Position numbers and translations under genes: made by a program
Shown: positions 26,318 through 34,538 of the stretch, one piece after another
Position numbering within the stretch: the first letter of the stretch is position 1
How the letters are laid out: each line of letters begins with the position of its first letter
The notes under the pieces: generated by a model
The model's database searches: none
What the model was told of the DNA's origin: nothing
The model's input: the letters and a program-made list of their open reading frames with translations, nothing else
Assembly: GCA_002343185.1 (NCBI GenBank)
Contig: DDRT01000019.1
Coordinates: 1 to 61,308, forward strand
Direction of reading: 5' to 3'
DNA from: Deltaproteobacteria bacterium UBA2409
GTDB taxonomy: Bacteria; Bdellovibrionota_C; UBA2361; DDRT01
Length of the DNA: 61,308 bases

Positions 26318-27283
26318 CTAATCCTCAACATCGGCAACCTCCAATGTTAGCCTTGGAGTAAAGCCTACTGTATCTAAAACTTCATCAATTCTTTTTGGAT
26401 TAATTCCATACTCTTTCATAGCAGCCTTTAGTCTGTTTCTCTCAACAAACGGGACAATTACTAACGGTGCAATCTCAGGAAAAACTTCCTTTACTTTCTC
26501 GACTGAAACTTCTGTTTTCTTGGTTTGCTTTACGTAAGCCTCACCAAATTTACCTTCGTAAGCTGGCTCACCAGCAATAAGCTTATCCCTGATAAGCTCC
26601 TTTAACATATCATACTGGACATCCAAGAAAGCAAGCTCAGTGGATATATCTTTTATTAACTCATACCTATCTTTCGCCACCTTAAACAGATTTTCCATAA
26701 GCTCTGGAATTGAAGCAGTGTGATCGATTGAAAGTTTATCTTCTATCGCCTTTAGCTCAAGATAAACTCTAACAGCGACCTCAGCATCGCTCGCTGCATA
26801 CTCGACTTGAGATTTCGAAAGAGGTCTAACCGACCAATCGCTTTCTTGCTCTTCCTTAGACAGATCAACTCCCAATAGAGCCTTACAACAGGTCTTAAGA
26901 GTATGATTAGGAAGATCTGGCCTGTATCTTCTTGAAAGATTAAGTGTGTCTATTATCCCAGCAAAGGGAATATTGTGTCTTGAGAACTGTCGCTCTTCGA
27001 AAGATGCATTATGTGCGATCTTTTTTGGACTCAGAGCACCTAAAACCTTACCAAGAGTTTCAATCCCGCTAAATGCAAAAGGATCAATCAAAAAAATTGT
27101 CTCTTTTTTAGGTAGACCAATCTGTATTAGACATAGCTTCTCCTCCCCTATCTGCCAGCCAGAAGTCTCAGTATCAACACCCAATATCTCCTCATCCATC
27201 ATAAATGGAAGAGCAGCCTCTAGCTCTCCTTCACTTTTAATCCAAGAAAAATCCCAAGTCCTTCTAAAACTATTCCCGTCCAT
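26318..27283 (-). CDS. RNase D-like 3'-5' exonuclease
   Basis: A 321-residue DEDDy exonuclease. Motif I is LGVDTETSGW (about residues 35-44), motif II IAHNASFEERQF (about 91-102), and motif III YAASDAEVAVRVY (about 172-184), which supplies the Tyr and Asp. The C-terminal part has no clear HRDC repeats, so it is shorter than E. coli RNase D (375 residues). It probably trims structured RNA or degrades DNA 3' ends. Its start codon overlaps in antiparallel fashion with an ATG of the divergent frame at 27282, so both genes share a very short or absent leader. It converges on the phosphorylase fusion with 4 bases between stops. Confidence 0.88.
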   Translation of the reverse strand: MDGNSFRRTWDFSWIKSEGELEAALPFMMDEEILGVDTETSGWQIGEEKLCLIQIGLPKKETIFLIDPFAFSGIETLGKVLGALSPKKIAHNASFEERQFSRHNIPFAGIIDTLNLSRRYRPDLPNHTLKTCCKALLGVDLSKEEQESDWSVRPLSKSQVEYAASDAEVAVRVYLELKAIEDKLSIDHTASIPELMENLFKVAKDRYELIKDISTELAFLDVQYDMLKELIRDKLIAGEPAYEGKFGEAYVKQTKKTEVSVEKVKEVFPEIAPLVIVPFVERNRLKAAMKEYGINPKRIDEVLDTVGFTPRLTLEVADVED

Positions 27284-27314
27284 GACTTACAATGTTACCC
27301 TCCCTGTGCTGCCG

Positions 27315-28295
27315 ATGAAAGCTTTTCTTAAGAATTTACTCCCATGGATTGTTACACTAACGGCGCTTTATTTTGCTTTCAAAGGACTTGATTGGGATAC
27401 CTTTTTTCTACATTTCTTAGCTGGCTCACCAGTTTTGCTACTTCTAGCTATGGCGATTATGTGTGTAAGCTACATAATTCGTGGTGCAAGATGGCCACTT
27501 CTCTTACCACATCCACAACTTAAATTTTTAGATTCTCTTAAGGTTCTAATATTAGGATTCTTTATGAACAATGTGCTCCCCGCTAGAGCAGGTGAGTTTG
27601 TAAGAGCTCATGTTGGAAGCAAAGTCATTCAAGAGCGAAGAACAAGAGTACTAGCCAGTATTTTTGGTGAGAGGTTAGCTGATGGTATTACAATAAGTCT
27701 TCTATTTGGAATTTTTGCAGTTAAAATGGGCGATAGTAACCTATCGAACAATTTTATGTTGGTTGCTCTTGGATTTGGTGCAATTGGTTTAGGTGTAATC
27801 TTAGTTATTGCTCTTAGAGAGCAGGTTTTTTCTTTGGTTGCTAAGCTTAGCGAGAGATTCCAAGGTAAAGCATCACAGTTCGCCCTAAAAAGAGCTCATA
27901 TATTTGTGGATGGACTGAGTCCTCTATGTGATAAACGAAAAATCGTACAGATTACGATTCTATCTTTCACTGTTTGGCTAGTTGAGCTGATAGTTTACTT
28001 CACAATTAGTCGAGCATATGGGGCAGATCTATCATTCGCTCAATGCGTTTTATTTCTTGTAGCTGTTAATTTTGCAGGTCTGATTCCTGCTGCACCAGGA
28101 GGACTTGGTGTAATAGAAGCTGTAGGCTCAGCAATTCTAATCTCATTAGGTGTTCCAAGAGAACTTGCTCTCACCCTGGTGGTAACTCAACACATTATGC
28201 AGTACCTCGTAGTCGGAATTCCTGGTGCTTTTATCTTAGGAACTCTAAAGAAATACCTGGCCTCTCTTGAAGAGCCTGAGGAAGTTACTGCGTAA
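27315..28295 (+). CDS. LPG-synthase-type flippase domain membrane protein (UPF0104-like)
   Basis: A 326-residue integral membrane protein with about eight hydrophobic helices. It matches the lysylphosphatidylglycerol synthase transmembrane (UPF0104) family: RGARWPLLL, FFMNNVLPARAGEFVRA (about residues 84-100), ERLADG and the C-terminal PAAPGGLGVIEAVG motif. Family members occur as flippase-like proteins for polar lipids or glycans. ATG 27315 is preferred; ATG 27282 (11 codons upstream) is also in frame but overlaps the divergent RNase D-like start. No catalytic synthase domain is attached, so lipid transport rather than synthesis is likely. Confidence 0.83.
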   Translation: MKAFLKNLLPWIVTLTALYFAFKGLDWDTFFLHFLAGSPVLLLLAMAIMCVSYIIRGARWPLLLPHPQLKFLDSLKVLILGFFMNNVLPARAGEFVRAHVGSKVIQERRTRVLASIFGERLADGITISLLFGIFAVKMGDSNLSNNFMLVALGFGAIGLGVILVIALREQVFSLVAKLSERFQGKASQFALKRAHIFVDGLSPLCDKRKIVQITILSFTVWLVELIVYFTISRAYGADLSFAQCVLFLVAVNFAGLIPAAPGGLGVIEAVGSAILISLGVPRELALTLVVTQHIMQYLVVGIPGAFILGTLKKYLASLEEPEEVTA

Positions 28296-28432
28296 TCTTC
28301 ACAGCCTAACTTATTGTTTTAATTGGTTTTTCTATAACATTTAAAAGATAACCTCTCATTTTACTAAATTGTTACAAACCATTTACGTAATCGTGACAAC
28401 TCACCTCAACTTTTAGAGCACACTCTCTACAT

Positions 28433-28454
28433 AAGCTCTCACAACAGAGAGCTT
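28433..28454 (+). promoter_or_regulatory. 8-bp perfect hairpin in the sigma factor leader
   Basis: AAGCTCTC (28433-28440) and GAGAGCTT (28447-28454) form a perfect inverted repeat with a 6-nt loop. AGGAGG (28463-28468) follows 8 bases later and the ATG at 28475. Folded in RNA it would stand next to the ribosome site; as DNA it could be an operator. I cannot assign promoter boxes with confidence. Confidence 0.5.
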
Positions 28455-28474
28455 AAAATCTTAGGAGGTTGTAT

Positions 28475-29095
28475 ATGAATTCAGATTTAGCACTAATTAA
28501 GCAGTTCAATAAAGGTTCACTCGAGGCTTTCGAGGAGCTAGTAAGCCGTTACGAAACAAAAGTTATGAACTTAGCTTTAAGATTCACCAGAAACCAGGAA
28601 GACGCTGAAGAGGTAGTCCAAGATGTTTTTACTACTCTATATAGAAAACTTGCTGGCTTTGAAGGCAAATCTGCATTCTCAAGCTGGCTTTACAGAATTG
28701 TTGTAAACGCATCCTTCATGAAGCTTAGAAAACGTAAACAACAAACAACCGTCTACCTAGAAGAACTCACCCAAGAAAGAGGTATCGATAAAGATCTTCT
28801 ACTAGGTGGTTCTCGCCACGATAGTATCCCTTCACATCGTGAACTTAGAGAAGTACTCCAAGGTGCAATTGATAAACTACCTGAACAGTACCGCTCAGTC
28901 TTCATACTTCGCGATGTTGATGCTCTAAGTAATGAAGAAGTAGCTGAGATCCTAAACTTAAGTGTACCTGCAGTTAAATCAAGACTTCATCGCTCAAGGC
29001 TAATGCTTCGTAAAAGATTAGCTAGATACTATGAAGAACTATACGGAGTTCAAGTTGCTGAAGAAAATTTCGAAGAGGAAAGTTTAGCTGCATAG
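28475..29095 (+). CDS. sigma-70 family RNA polymerase sigma factor (ECF type)
   Basis: A 206-residue ECF-like sigma factor. ATG 28475 is supported by AGGAGG 6 bases upstream. Region 2 (about residues 20-90) shows YETKVMNLALRFTRNQEDAEEVVQDVFTTLY and FSSWLYRIVVNASFMKLRKRK. Region 4 (about 130-185) shows LPEQYRSVFILRDVDALSNEEVAEILNLSVPAVKSRLHRSR. It would redirect RNA polymerase to a stress or envelope regulon. No anti-sigma gene is next to it. Codons are unusually uniform (CTT, GAA), suggesting high expression. Upstream 28296-28432 holds no gene; a terminator-like hairpin follows the stop. Confidence 0.92.
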   Translation: MNSDLALIKQFNKGSLEAFEELVSRYETKVMNLALRFTRNQEDAEEVVQDVFTTLYRKLAGFEGKSAFSSWLYRIVVNASFMKLRKRKQQTTVYLEELTQERGIDKDLLLGGSRHDSIPSHRELREVLQGAIDKLPEQYRSVFILRDVDALSNEEVAEILNLSVPAVKSRLHRSRLMLRKRLARYYEELYGVQVAEENFEEESLAA

Positions 29096-29187
29096 AAAAA
29101 ATTTGTGGCTAATTAACGATTCTATCTTGTTCAACCATGGGTAATTCCTCTACCTTCCAAGAACAGGTTGTTACAAGGTTTTTTGTA

Positions 29188-29227
29188 GCGAGGGTTATCA
29201 CGAATGTGAGACCCCTCGCACGTTTTT
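29188..29227 (+). terminator. intrinsic terminator after the sigma factor gene
   Basis: GCGAGGGTTATCAC (29188-29201) pairs with GTGAGACCCCTCGC (29206-29219) with two or three mismatches and a 4-nt GAAT loop. It is followed by ACGTTTTT (29220-29227). This is a typical hairpin plus T-run, about 95 bases after the sigma stop codon. It starts the 466-base gene-free interval 29096-29561. Confidence 0.6.
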
Positions 29228-29249
29228 CGCGCTCGACGCTATCTTCTTG

Positions 29250-29380
29250 GTTCAACCGCTAACGCGGTTGAGACACGTCCAGGGGCTTCGCCCCTCTCGC
29301 CCTGATCGGGCGTTCACCCCGATCACTCCTCTGGGGGTCGTTTCGAACCTCCGGTTCTGCACGAAGCAATTCTTTTTTTT
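29250..29380. other. cluster of short perfect GC-rich hairpins in a gene-free interval
   Basis: Four perfect hairpins lie in about 105 bases: CAACCGC/GCGGTTG (29253-29270), AGGGGC/GCCCCT (29281-29295), CGCCC/GGGCG (29298-29312) and GAACC/GGTTC (29345-29357). A T-run follows at 29373-29380. The stretch is far more GC-rich than its surroundings and has no frame with a ribosome site or protein-like composition. It could be a structured RNA ending at the T-run or palindromic repeat debris next to the element at 29402. Confidence 0.45.
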
Positions 29381-29401
29381 TCGCTCGCTGCGGTTGTGTA
29401 A

Positions 29402-29514
29402 CTTGGGGGGTCAGGCCGCCGTATTATTGCTTCGTCCGATAGCGCGGACGATAGACCCCCTGACCAGGCAGCCGCTAGCATTTGTCTGGTCAGGCCTTCC
29501 GGCCTGACCCCCAA
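29402..29514. repeat. nested palindromic repeat, hybrid of subtypes B and A
   Basis: The left half (29402-29450) matches the subtype B element at 9973: CTTGGGGGGTCAGGCCGCC, then GCTTCGTCCG. The right half (29461-29514) matches subtype A at 15388 and 56807: TGACCAGGCAGC, GCATTTGTCTGGTCAGGCC, and CGGCCTGACCCCCAAG. At 113 bp it is longer than the others. The outer ends still form the family inverted repeat. It completes the gene-free interval before the symporter gene at 29562. Confidence 0.8.
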
Positions 29515-29561
29515 GTTACACCATAGACTAACTTCATCCCTATGGTTTACTACTAACCTAA

Positions 29562-30800
29562 GTGAAACAAGAATCAAGACAGGGTATCTATATATTCCTA
29601 GCATTAATATCAGGAATCATTGTTGGAGCCCTCCTTCACTCAGACTCTCCACCAGAACTAGCAATCTCCACCTTTACCCTTCTTGGGGAAACCATATTTC
29701 TTGGTTTATTAAAAATGCTAATTATCCCTCTTGTTGCTGTAAGCGTCATAGTTGGAATTACAAGTTCGAGCTCAGGATTAGGCAGACTTGGAACACTTAC
29801 ATTCATTTACTTTGGATCAACGATGCTTATTGCTGTAGTAATAGGCCTTCTACTAGTCACTCTAATTAATCCCGGGATCGGGTTTCCAACTTCAAACTAT
29901 ATAGCCCCCGAACTGGCAGTAACCTCCGCAAAAGGGATCTTTGAAAATCTTATAGATCAGATCATCCCTGGTAACATATTTTCTGAGCTATCTTCCGGGA
30001 ATCCACTTCCAGTAATTGTATTTTCAATATTTTTTGGGATACTTCTCTCAATCCACAGAAAAAGTTCTGAAAATATAATTTCTCTTTTTAGATCTCTTTT
30101 CCATATTTTAATGGAGATGGTGCAGGTAGTGCTAATTCTTGCACCTTTAGGAATCTTCTGCCTTCTTGCAAAAACTGTAACACTAGTTGGCCTATCAATC
30201 TTTACCGAGTCTCTTGGATTATACATGCTGACTGTGACATTAGGCCTTCTGATACATGGTGGACTAATCCTGCCTGCTATCGCGTATATCTTTACAAGAG
30301 AGAATCCTTACAGATTTGCATTTCAGGTAAAAAAAGCTCTTATTACTGCTCTCGGTACATCGTCATCCTCGGCAACTCTTCCAGTGAGTATTGAATGTGC
30401 TACTGAGGAAGCAAAAATTTCAAAAACTACAGCCGGCTTAGTACTTCCAGTTGGCTCTACTGTAAATATGGATGGAACTGCGCTTTATGAAGCAGTCGCA
30501 GTTGTTTTTTTAGCACAAGCTTTTGGAGTCACACTTGGAGGAGCCGAGTTATTCATAATAGCTATCACAGCAACTTTAGCTGCTGTTGGGGCAGCAGGAA
30601 TTCCTAGTGCAGGACTTGTTACTATGGTTGTTGTAATTGAAGCTGTAAATCAAAGTTTAGGCGCTGTAGTTATTCCGGTAGCAGCAGTTGGAATAATACT
30701 CGGGGTTGATCGATTTCTTGATATGTTTAGAACCACGGTTAATGTATGGGGCGATCTGGTTGGGGCAAAGATCATTGATAAAATTATGCCTATTGAATAA
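29562..30800 (+). CDS. dicarboxylate/amino acid:cation symporter (DAACS family)
   Basis: A 412-residue secondary transporter starting at GTG. It has about eight membrane helices and two re-entrant hairpins. Family signatures are the serine-rich loop TSSSSATLPVSIECA (about residues 268-282), the VLPVGSTVNMDGTAL motif (about 300-314) and the C-terminal GIPSAGLVT hairpin. It couples Na+ or H+ to uptake of glutamate, aspartate or C4-dicarboxylates; the exact substrate is not set by sequence. It is monocistronic, with a repeat-rich upstream region and convergent cysNC downstream. Confidence 0.92.
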   Translation: MKQESRQGIYIFLALISGIIVGALLHSDSPPELAISTFTLLGETIFLGLLKMLIIPLVAVSVIVGITSSSSGLGRLGTLTFIYFGSTMLIAVVIGLLLVTLINPGIGFPTSNYIAPELAVTSAKGIFENLIDQIIPGNIFSELSSGNPLPVIVFSIFFGILLSIHRKSSENIISLFRSLFHILMEMVQVVLILAPLGIFCLLAKTVTLVGLSIFTESLGLYMLTVTLGLLIHGGLILPAIAYIFTRENPYRFAFQVKKALITALGTSSSSATLPVSIECATEEAKISKTTAGLVLPVGSTVNMDGTALYEAVAVVFLAQAFGVTLGGAELFIIAITATLAAVGAAGIPSAGLVTMVVVIEAVNQSLGAVVIPVAAVGIILGVDRFLDMFRTTVNVWGDLVGAKIIDKIMPIE

Positions 30801-30810
30801 TGAATCTTCA

Positions 30811-30838
30811 ACACAGAGTTCTCAGAGTTACACAGAGG
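30811..30838. repeat. partial GCAGAG/CACAGAG-type repeat
   Basis: ACACAGAGTTCTCAGAG followed by TTACACAGAGG is a half copy of the element at 2698-2762 (left arm only). It lies between the symporter stop and the cysNC stop. The right arm is lost, or was never here. Confidence 0.5.
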
Positions 30839-30844
30839 TGTATG

Positions 30845-32680
30845 CTAAAATATTTGTTTAATCTTCCCTACGCTCTCACTCAAAGTTTCAGTGCTTGTAT
30901 CGATTCTTACATCAGGATTCTTTGGTTCTTCATAAGGTGCCGAGATCCCGGTAAATCCCGTAATCTCACCAGCTCGTGCTTTTTTATATAACCCTTTTGG
31001 ATCTCTTTCTTCGCAAACTGAAAGTGGTGTAGCTACATATATTTCACAAAAATTTTCATTTCCAATAATCTCTCTAGCCATTTTTCTATCCTTTTCAAAT
31101 GGCGATATTAATGAGCAAATAACTGTGACCCCTGCATCATTTAAAAGCTTAGAAGCCTCGGCTGTTCTTCGAATGTTTTCACCTCTATCAGCATCACTAA
31201 ATCCTAAATCTCTGTTTAGACCATGGCGTAGATTGTCCCCATCTAGCCTATAAACTAACCTGCCCCCATCAAATAATTCTCGCTCTAGTGCTACTGAAAC
31301 TGTTGATTTTCCTGAACCAGAAAGGCCTGTTAGCCAAAAGGTCTTGGCCTTGTATCCTAATCTAGACTCCCTATCGACTCTTGAAACTTCACCTTTACTC
31401 TCAGTAATGTTTGTTGCTACATGACCCTGCTTTCTGATTATCTCTTCTTTTCTATCTTTCTCAGAAAATCTCTCAATAATTAGCCCCGCTGCTGCTGTTT
31501 GATTTGTTTCTACATCAACAAGAATAAATGAGCCTGTTCCACGATTTCTGTCGTAAGGATCAACAAAAATTGGCCTTGCAAGCTCTAAACTTACACGACC
31601 TATGTCATTTAAACCTAGCGTATCTGCGTTCTTTCTTTTTAAGTTAGTAATATCGAGAAGATAAGAAAGCTCTCTAACAATCCCTCTAGTCTGTTTTGTT
31701 GTATGAAAAACAAAATATTCTCTGTTTAAAGACAAGGGCTTTTCATCAAACCAGATGAGCATCGCTTCACATTCACTTACTGCATGTGGTCTATTATGAG
31801 ATCTAACGATCATATCCCCTCTCGATATGTCGCGCTCATCTTCAAGGGTAAAATTTACTAAAGAACTTACCGATGCCCTATCAATCGCTTTTCCATCTGT
31901 TTTTATGATGCTTTTTATTCTTGAGGTTTCAAGAGATGGGAGAATCGTGACTTCATCTCCTACAGAAAATCCACCTGAAACTACACTTCCACCAAAAAAT
32001 CTCTTTGTTCCTTCTCTAAGCACAACCTGAACTGGAAAGCGTGCATCAATACTGTTTTTATCTGCTATAAGATGAATTTCCTCGAGGTAACTTAAAACCG
32101 TTTTTCCTTCATACCAAGGGGTTCGTTTTGACTTATCAGCAACATTATCTCCTTCAAGGGCAGAGATTGGAATTACAGCAACATCCTTGAATGAGAGTTT
32201 CTCAGCAAATTTTGTAAACTCAGCCTCGAGCTCAAAAAATCTGCTTTCAGAAAAATTAACGAGATCCATTTTATTTATTGCGACTACAAGTCTAGGAACA
32301 GCTAAAAGAGAAGCAATACAAGAATGTCTTTTAGTTTGAGTAGTTATCCCTTTTTCAGCATCAATCAACACTACAGTTGCATCAGCAGTTGAAGCAGCAG
32401 TAGCCATATTTCTTGTATATCGCTCATGCCCTGGTGAATCAGCTAAGATAAATCTTCGTTTTTTGCTTTGAAAATATCTATAAGCTACATCGATTGTAAT
32501 CCCCTGCTCTTGTTCAGCCTGAAGACCATCAGTCAACACAGCTAAAGATAACTTATCCCCTTTTTTAATTTTCGCCAGATGATCTGTATAGATATTCCCT
32601 GTGTCGTAGAGCAGTCTTCCAATAAAGGTAGACTTCCCATCATCAACACTGCCAGCCGTCGAGAATCTTAGGATATCCAT
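30845..32680 (-). CDS. cysNC: bifunctional sulfate adenylyltransferase subunit 1 / APS kinase
   Basis: A 611-residue fusion. ATG 32680 (MDILRFSTAGSVDDGKST) is preferred, two bases after the cysD stop. Residues 1-420 are the CysN GTPase: P-loop GSVDDGKST, DSPGHERYTRN and NKMDLV, followed by translation-factor-like beta domains. Residues 440-611 are CysC: P-loop GLSGSGKST and RLDGDNLRHGLNRDLGFSDADR. Together with CysD it makes APS from sulfate and ATP with GTP hydrolysis, then phosphorylates it to PAPS. The APS domains support sulfate assimilation or sulfation. Fused CysNC is a known arrangement. No PAPS reductase is in the window. Confidence 0.95.
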   Translation of the reverse strand: MDILRFSTAGSVDDGKSTFIGRLLYDTGNIYTDHLAKIKKGDKLSLAVLTDGLQAEQEQGITIDVAYRYFQSKKRRFILADSPGHERYTRNMATAASTADATVVLIDAEKGITTQTKRHSCIASLLAVPRLVVAINKMDLVNFSESRFFELEAEFTKFAEKLSFKDVAVIPISALEGDNVADKSKRTPWYEGKTVLSYLEEIHLIADKNSIDARFPVQVVLREGTKRFFGGSVVSGGFSVGDEVTILPSLETSRIKSIIKTDGKAIDRASVSSLVNFTLEDERDISRGDMIVRSHNRPHAVSECEAMLIWFDEKPLSLNREYFVFHTTKQTRGIVRELSYLLDITNLKRKNADTLGLNDIGRVSLELARPIFVDPYDRNRGTGSFILVDVETNQTAAAGLIIERFSEKDRKEEIIRKQGHVATNITESKGEVSRVDRESRLGYKAKTFWLTGLSGSGKSTVSVALERELFDGGRLVYRLDGDNLRHGLNRDLGFSDADRGENIRRTAEASKLLNDAGVTVICSLISPFEKDRKMAREIIGNENFCEIYVATPLSVCEERDPKGLYKKARAGEITGFTGISAPYEEPKNPDVRIDTSTETLSESVGKIKQIF

Positions 32681-32681
32681 A

Positions 32682-33581
32682 TCAGAAATACCCCTCTCGT
32701 TTCTTTTTCTCCATTGAGCCTTCTTGGTCATGATCGATAACCCTTGTAGAACGCTCCGAGATAGTGGTTTCCATCATTTCAGCAACGATCTCTTTTAATG
32801 TTGTTGCTGTTGATCTTACAGCGCCAGTACAAGGTGAACATCCAAGTGTTCTGTACCTAATCATGAGCTTTTCAACTTTTTCACCTGGCAAGAGTCCATT
32901 TCCAGATCTAGTTTGTACTGCAGGTATTAAAAGATCTCCTCTAACTATGACTTCTCTTTCAGCTGCATAATAAAGTGGAACTATTGGTATGTTTTCACGT
33001 TCTATGTAGCTCCAGATATCAAGCTCAGTCCAATTTGAGAGTGGAAAAACTCTAACTCCTTCGCCCTTCTTAATTCTTCCATTATAAAGATTCCATGGCT
33101 CAGGCCTCTGATTTTTTGGCTCCCACTGGCCAAATGAGTCTCTAAATGAAAATACTCTTTCTTTTGCTCTTGATTTTTCTTCCTCTCTTCTTGCTCCACC
33201 GATTGCAGCATCAACTTCAAAGTGCTTTAGAGCATTAACAAGTGCCTTTGTTCTTAATAGGTCGCAACAGTTAAAAGTACCTAGATCGAAGGGATTAGCA
33301 TTTTTGGAGATTGCCTCTTCATTTCTGTAAACAAGTAGCTTTGCACCAATTTTATCTACAAACCAATCCCGAAAGTCGTACATCTCCGGAAAATCAAATC
33401 CTGTGTCTACATGCAAAAGAGGAAAAGGAAGTGGCATTGGGTAAAAAGCTTTTCTTGCAAGGTGCACCACAACTGATGAGTCCTTACCTACAGAATAAAG
33501 GATGGTTGGACGCTGAAACTGAGAAAAAGCCTCTCTTATTATATAGATACTTTCTGCTTCAAGCTCATCAAGAAGTGACAT
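32682..33581 (-). CDS. cysD: sulfate adenylyltransferase subunit 2
   Basis: A 299-residue ATP-pyrophosphatase-fold enzyme that adenylylates sulfate with CysN. The PP-loop SVGKDSSVVVHLARKAF (about residues 30-46) is intact. LLHVDTGFDFPEMYDFRD, GGARREEEKSRAKERVFSFRD and the C-terminal LGCSPCTGAV are family motifs. Upstream in the operon of cysNC, and divergent from a DUF423 gene. A SulP transporter at 34899-36569 could supply sulfate, though it is not in the same operon. Confidence 0.96.
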   Translation of the reverse strand: MSLLDELEAESIYIIREAFSQFQRPTILYSVGKDSSVVVHLARKAFYPMPLPFPLLHVDTGFDFPEMYDFRDWFVDKIGAKLLVYRNEEAISKNANPFDLGTFNCCDLLRTKALVNALKHFEVDAAIGGARREEEKSRAKERVFSFRDSFGQWEPKNQRPEPWNLYNGRIKKGEGVRVFPLSNWTELDIWSYIERENIPIVPLYYAAEREVIVRGDLLIPAVQTRSGNGLLPGEKVEKLMIRYRTLGCSPCTGAVRSTATTLKEIVAEMMETTISERSTRVIDHDQEGSMEKKKREGYF

Positions 33582-33649
33582 ATTGAGAGTCTAGCATGAC
33601 TTAAATTACGGGTCACATTCAGGGGGATTTTTGTGCTAGCCTCAGAGTC

Positions 33650-33982
33650 ATGAGATTGGCAGCTTTTTTTGGATTTTTAGGGGTGCTGTTCGGAGCTTTT
33701 GGAGCGCATTACTTTTCATTTCCACCATATGAAGATGGGATCTGGAAAACTGCTAGCCTTTATCACTTAGTACATGCAGTCGCAGCTTTTGTTTGTTTTA
33801 ATTTAGGTCACAAAAAAGCAGGTTCGATTTTTCTTATAGGAATAGTTTTCTTTTCTGGCAGCCTTTATCTATTAGCAATTACGAAAATAAAGATCTTAGG
33901 TGCCATTACCCCTATCGGGGGCACACTTTTTTTGGTTGGATGGCTGTCGCTAGTAATTAAAAACGCCAAAGTTAAAGAGTGA
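33650..33982 (+). CDS. DUF423 family membrane protein
   Basis: A 110-residue protein with four hydrophobic helices. The family motif GAFGAH (about residues 14-19) and the ASLYHLVHAVA segment (about 35-45) identify it as DUF423 (YgdD in E. coli), an inner-membrane protein of unknown function. Typical length. Upstream spacing of 68 bases is shared with divergent cysD; it converges on ssb with 31 bases between stops. Confidence 0.87.
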   Translation: MRLAAFFGFLGVLFGAFGAHYFSFPPYEDGIWKTASLYHLVHAVAAFVCFNLGHKKAGSIFLIGIVFFSGSLYLLAITKIKILGAITPIGGTLFLVGWLSLVIKNAKVKE

Positions 33983-34013
33983 TTTCAAGCCTAGGGAAGC
34001 AAAGCGATGATTT

Positions 34014-34484
34014 TCAAAATGGAATATCATCATCTGCAAAGCTAACATCAGCTACATCATCAGCTGATGGCAGCGAGCTTAGCATTGATTTACCCTTTTC
34101 TTCCGGAACAAAGGCTGTGTCATTTGCTGCCATGGCATTACCTTGGGAACCAACAGTTCTTGATAGAAACTGAACTGAGTTTCCGATAATTTCAGTTGTA
34201 TATCTATCTTTACCCTCTTTATCCTGCCACTTTCTGGTTTGGATTCTACCATCAATAAAAACTTGTGAGCCTTTTTTAAGATACTTGCTGCAATTTTCAG
34301 CGGTCTTTCCAAAAGTGACAACGTTATGCCACTCGGTTTGATCGACCCATTGCCCACTTGTTCCATCTTTCCTGCGCTCTGTAGTGGCAATACTAAACTG
34401 ACAAACTGGCATCCCGCCTCCTGTCATTCTTAGTTCCGGATCCTTCCCTAAATTTCCAATTAACATCGCTTTATTAAGACTCAT
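34014..34484 (-). CDS. ssb: single-stranded DNA-binding protein
   Basis: A 156-residue SSB. The OB-fold (residues 1-110) has LNKAMLIGNLGKDPELR, WHNVVTFGKTAENC and YLKKGSQVFIDGRIQTRKWQDKEG. A flexible Ser/Asp tail ends in DDIPF, the acidic tip that binds replication and repair partners. It acts as a tetramer on single-stranded DNA. The leader (34485-34538) is shared with the divergent DUF177 gene. Confidence 0.96.
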   Translation of the reverse strand: MSLNKAMLIGNLGKDPELRMTGGGMPVCQFSIATTERRKDGTSGQWVDQTEWHNVVTFGKTAENCSKYLKKGSQVFIDGRIQTRKWQDKEGKDRYTTEIIGNSVQFLSRTVGSQGNAMAANDTAFVPEEKGKSMLSSLPSADDVADVSFADDDIPF

Positions 34485-34538
34485 AGTATTTACCTCTCTC
34501 TTAATGTATTATTCGGAAGATTTTTTCTCAAGTTTCCT

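Noticed and set aside
29247..29604. Open frames of about 86 and 93 codons over the hairpin cluster and hybrid repeat
   Set aside because: They run through inverted repeats, have no ribosome site, and carry repeat-derived residues only.
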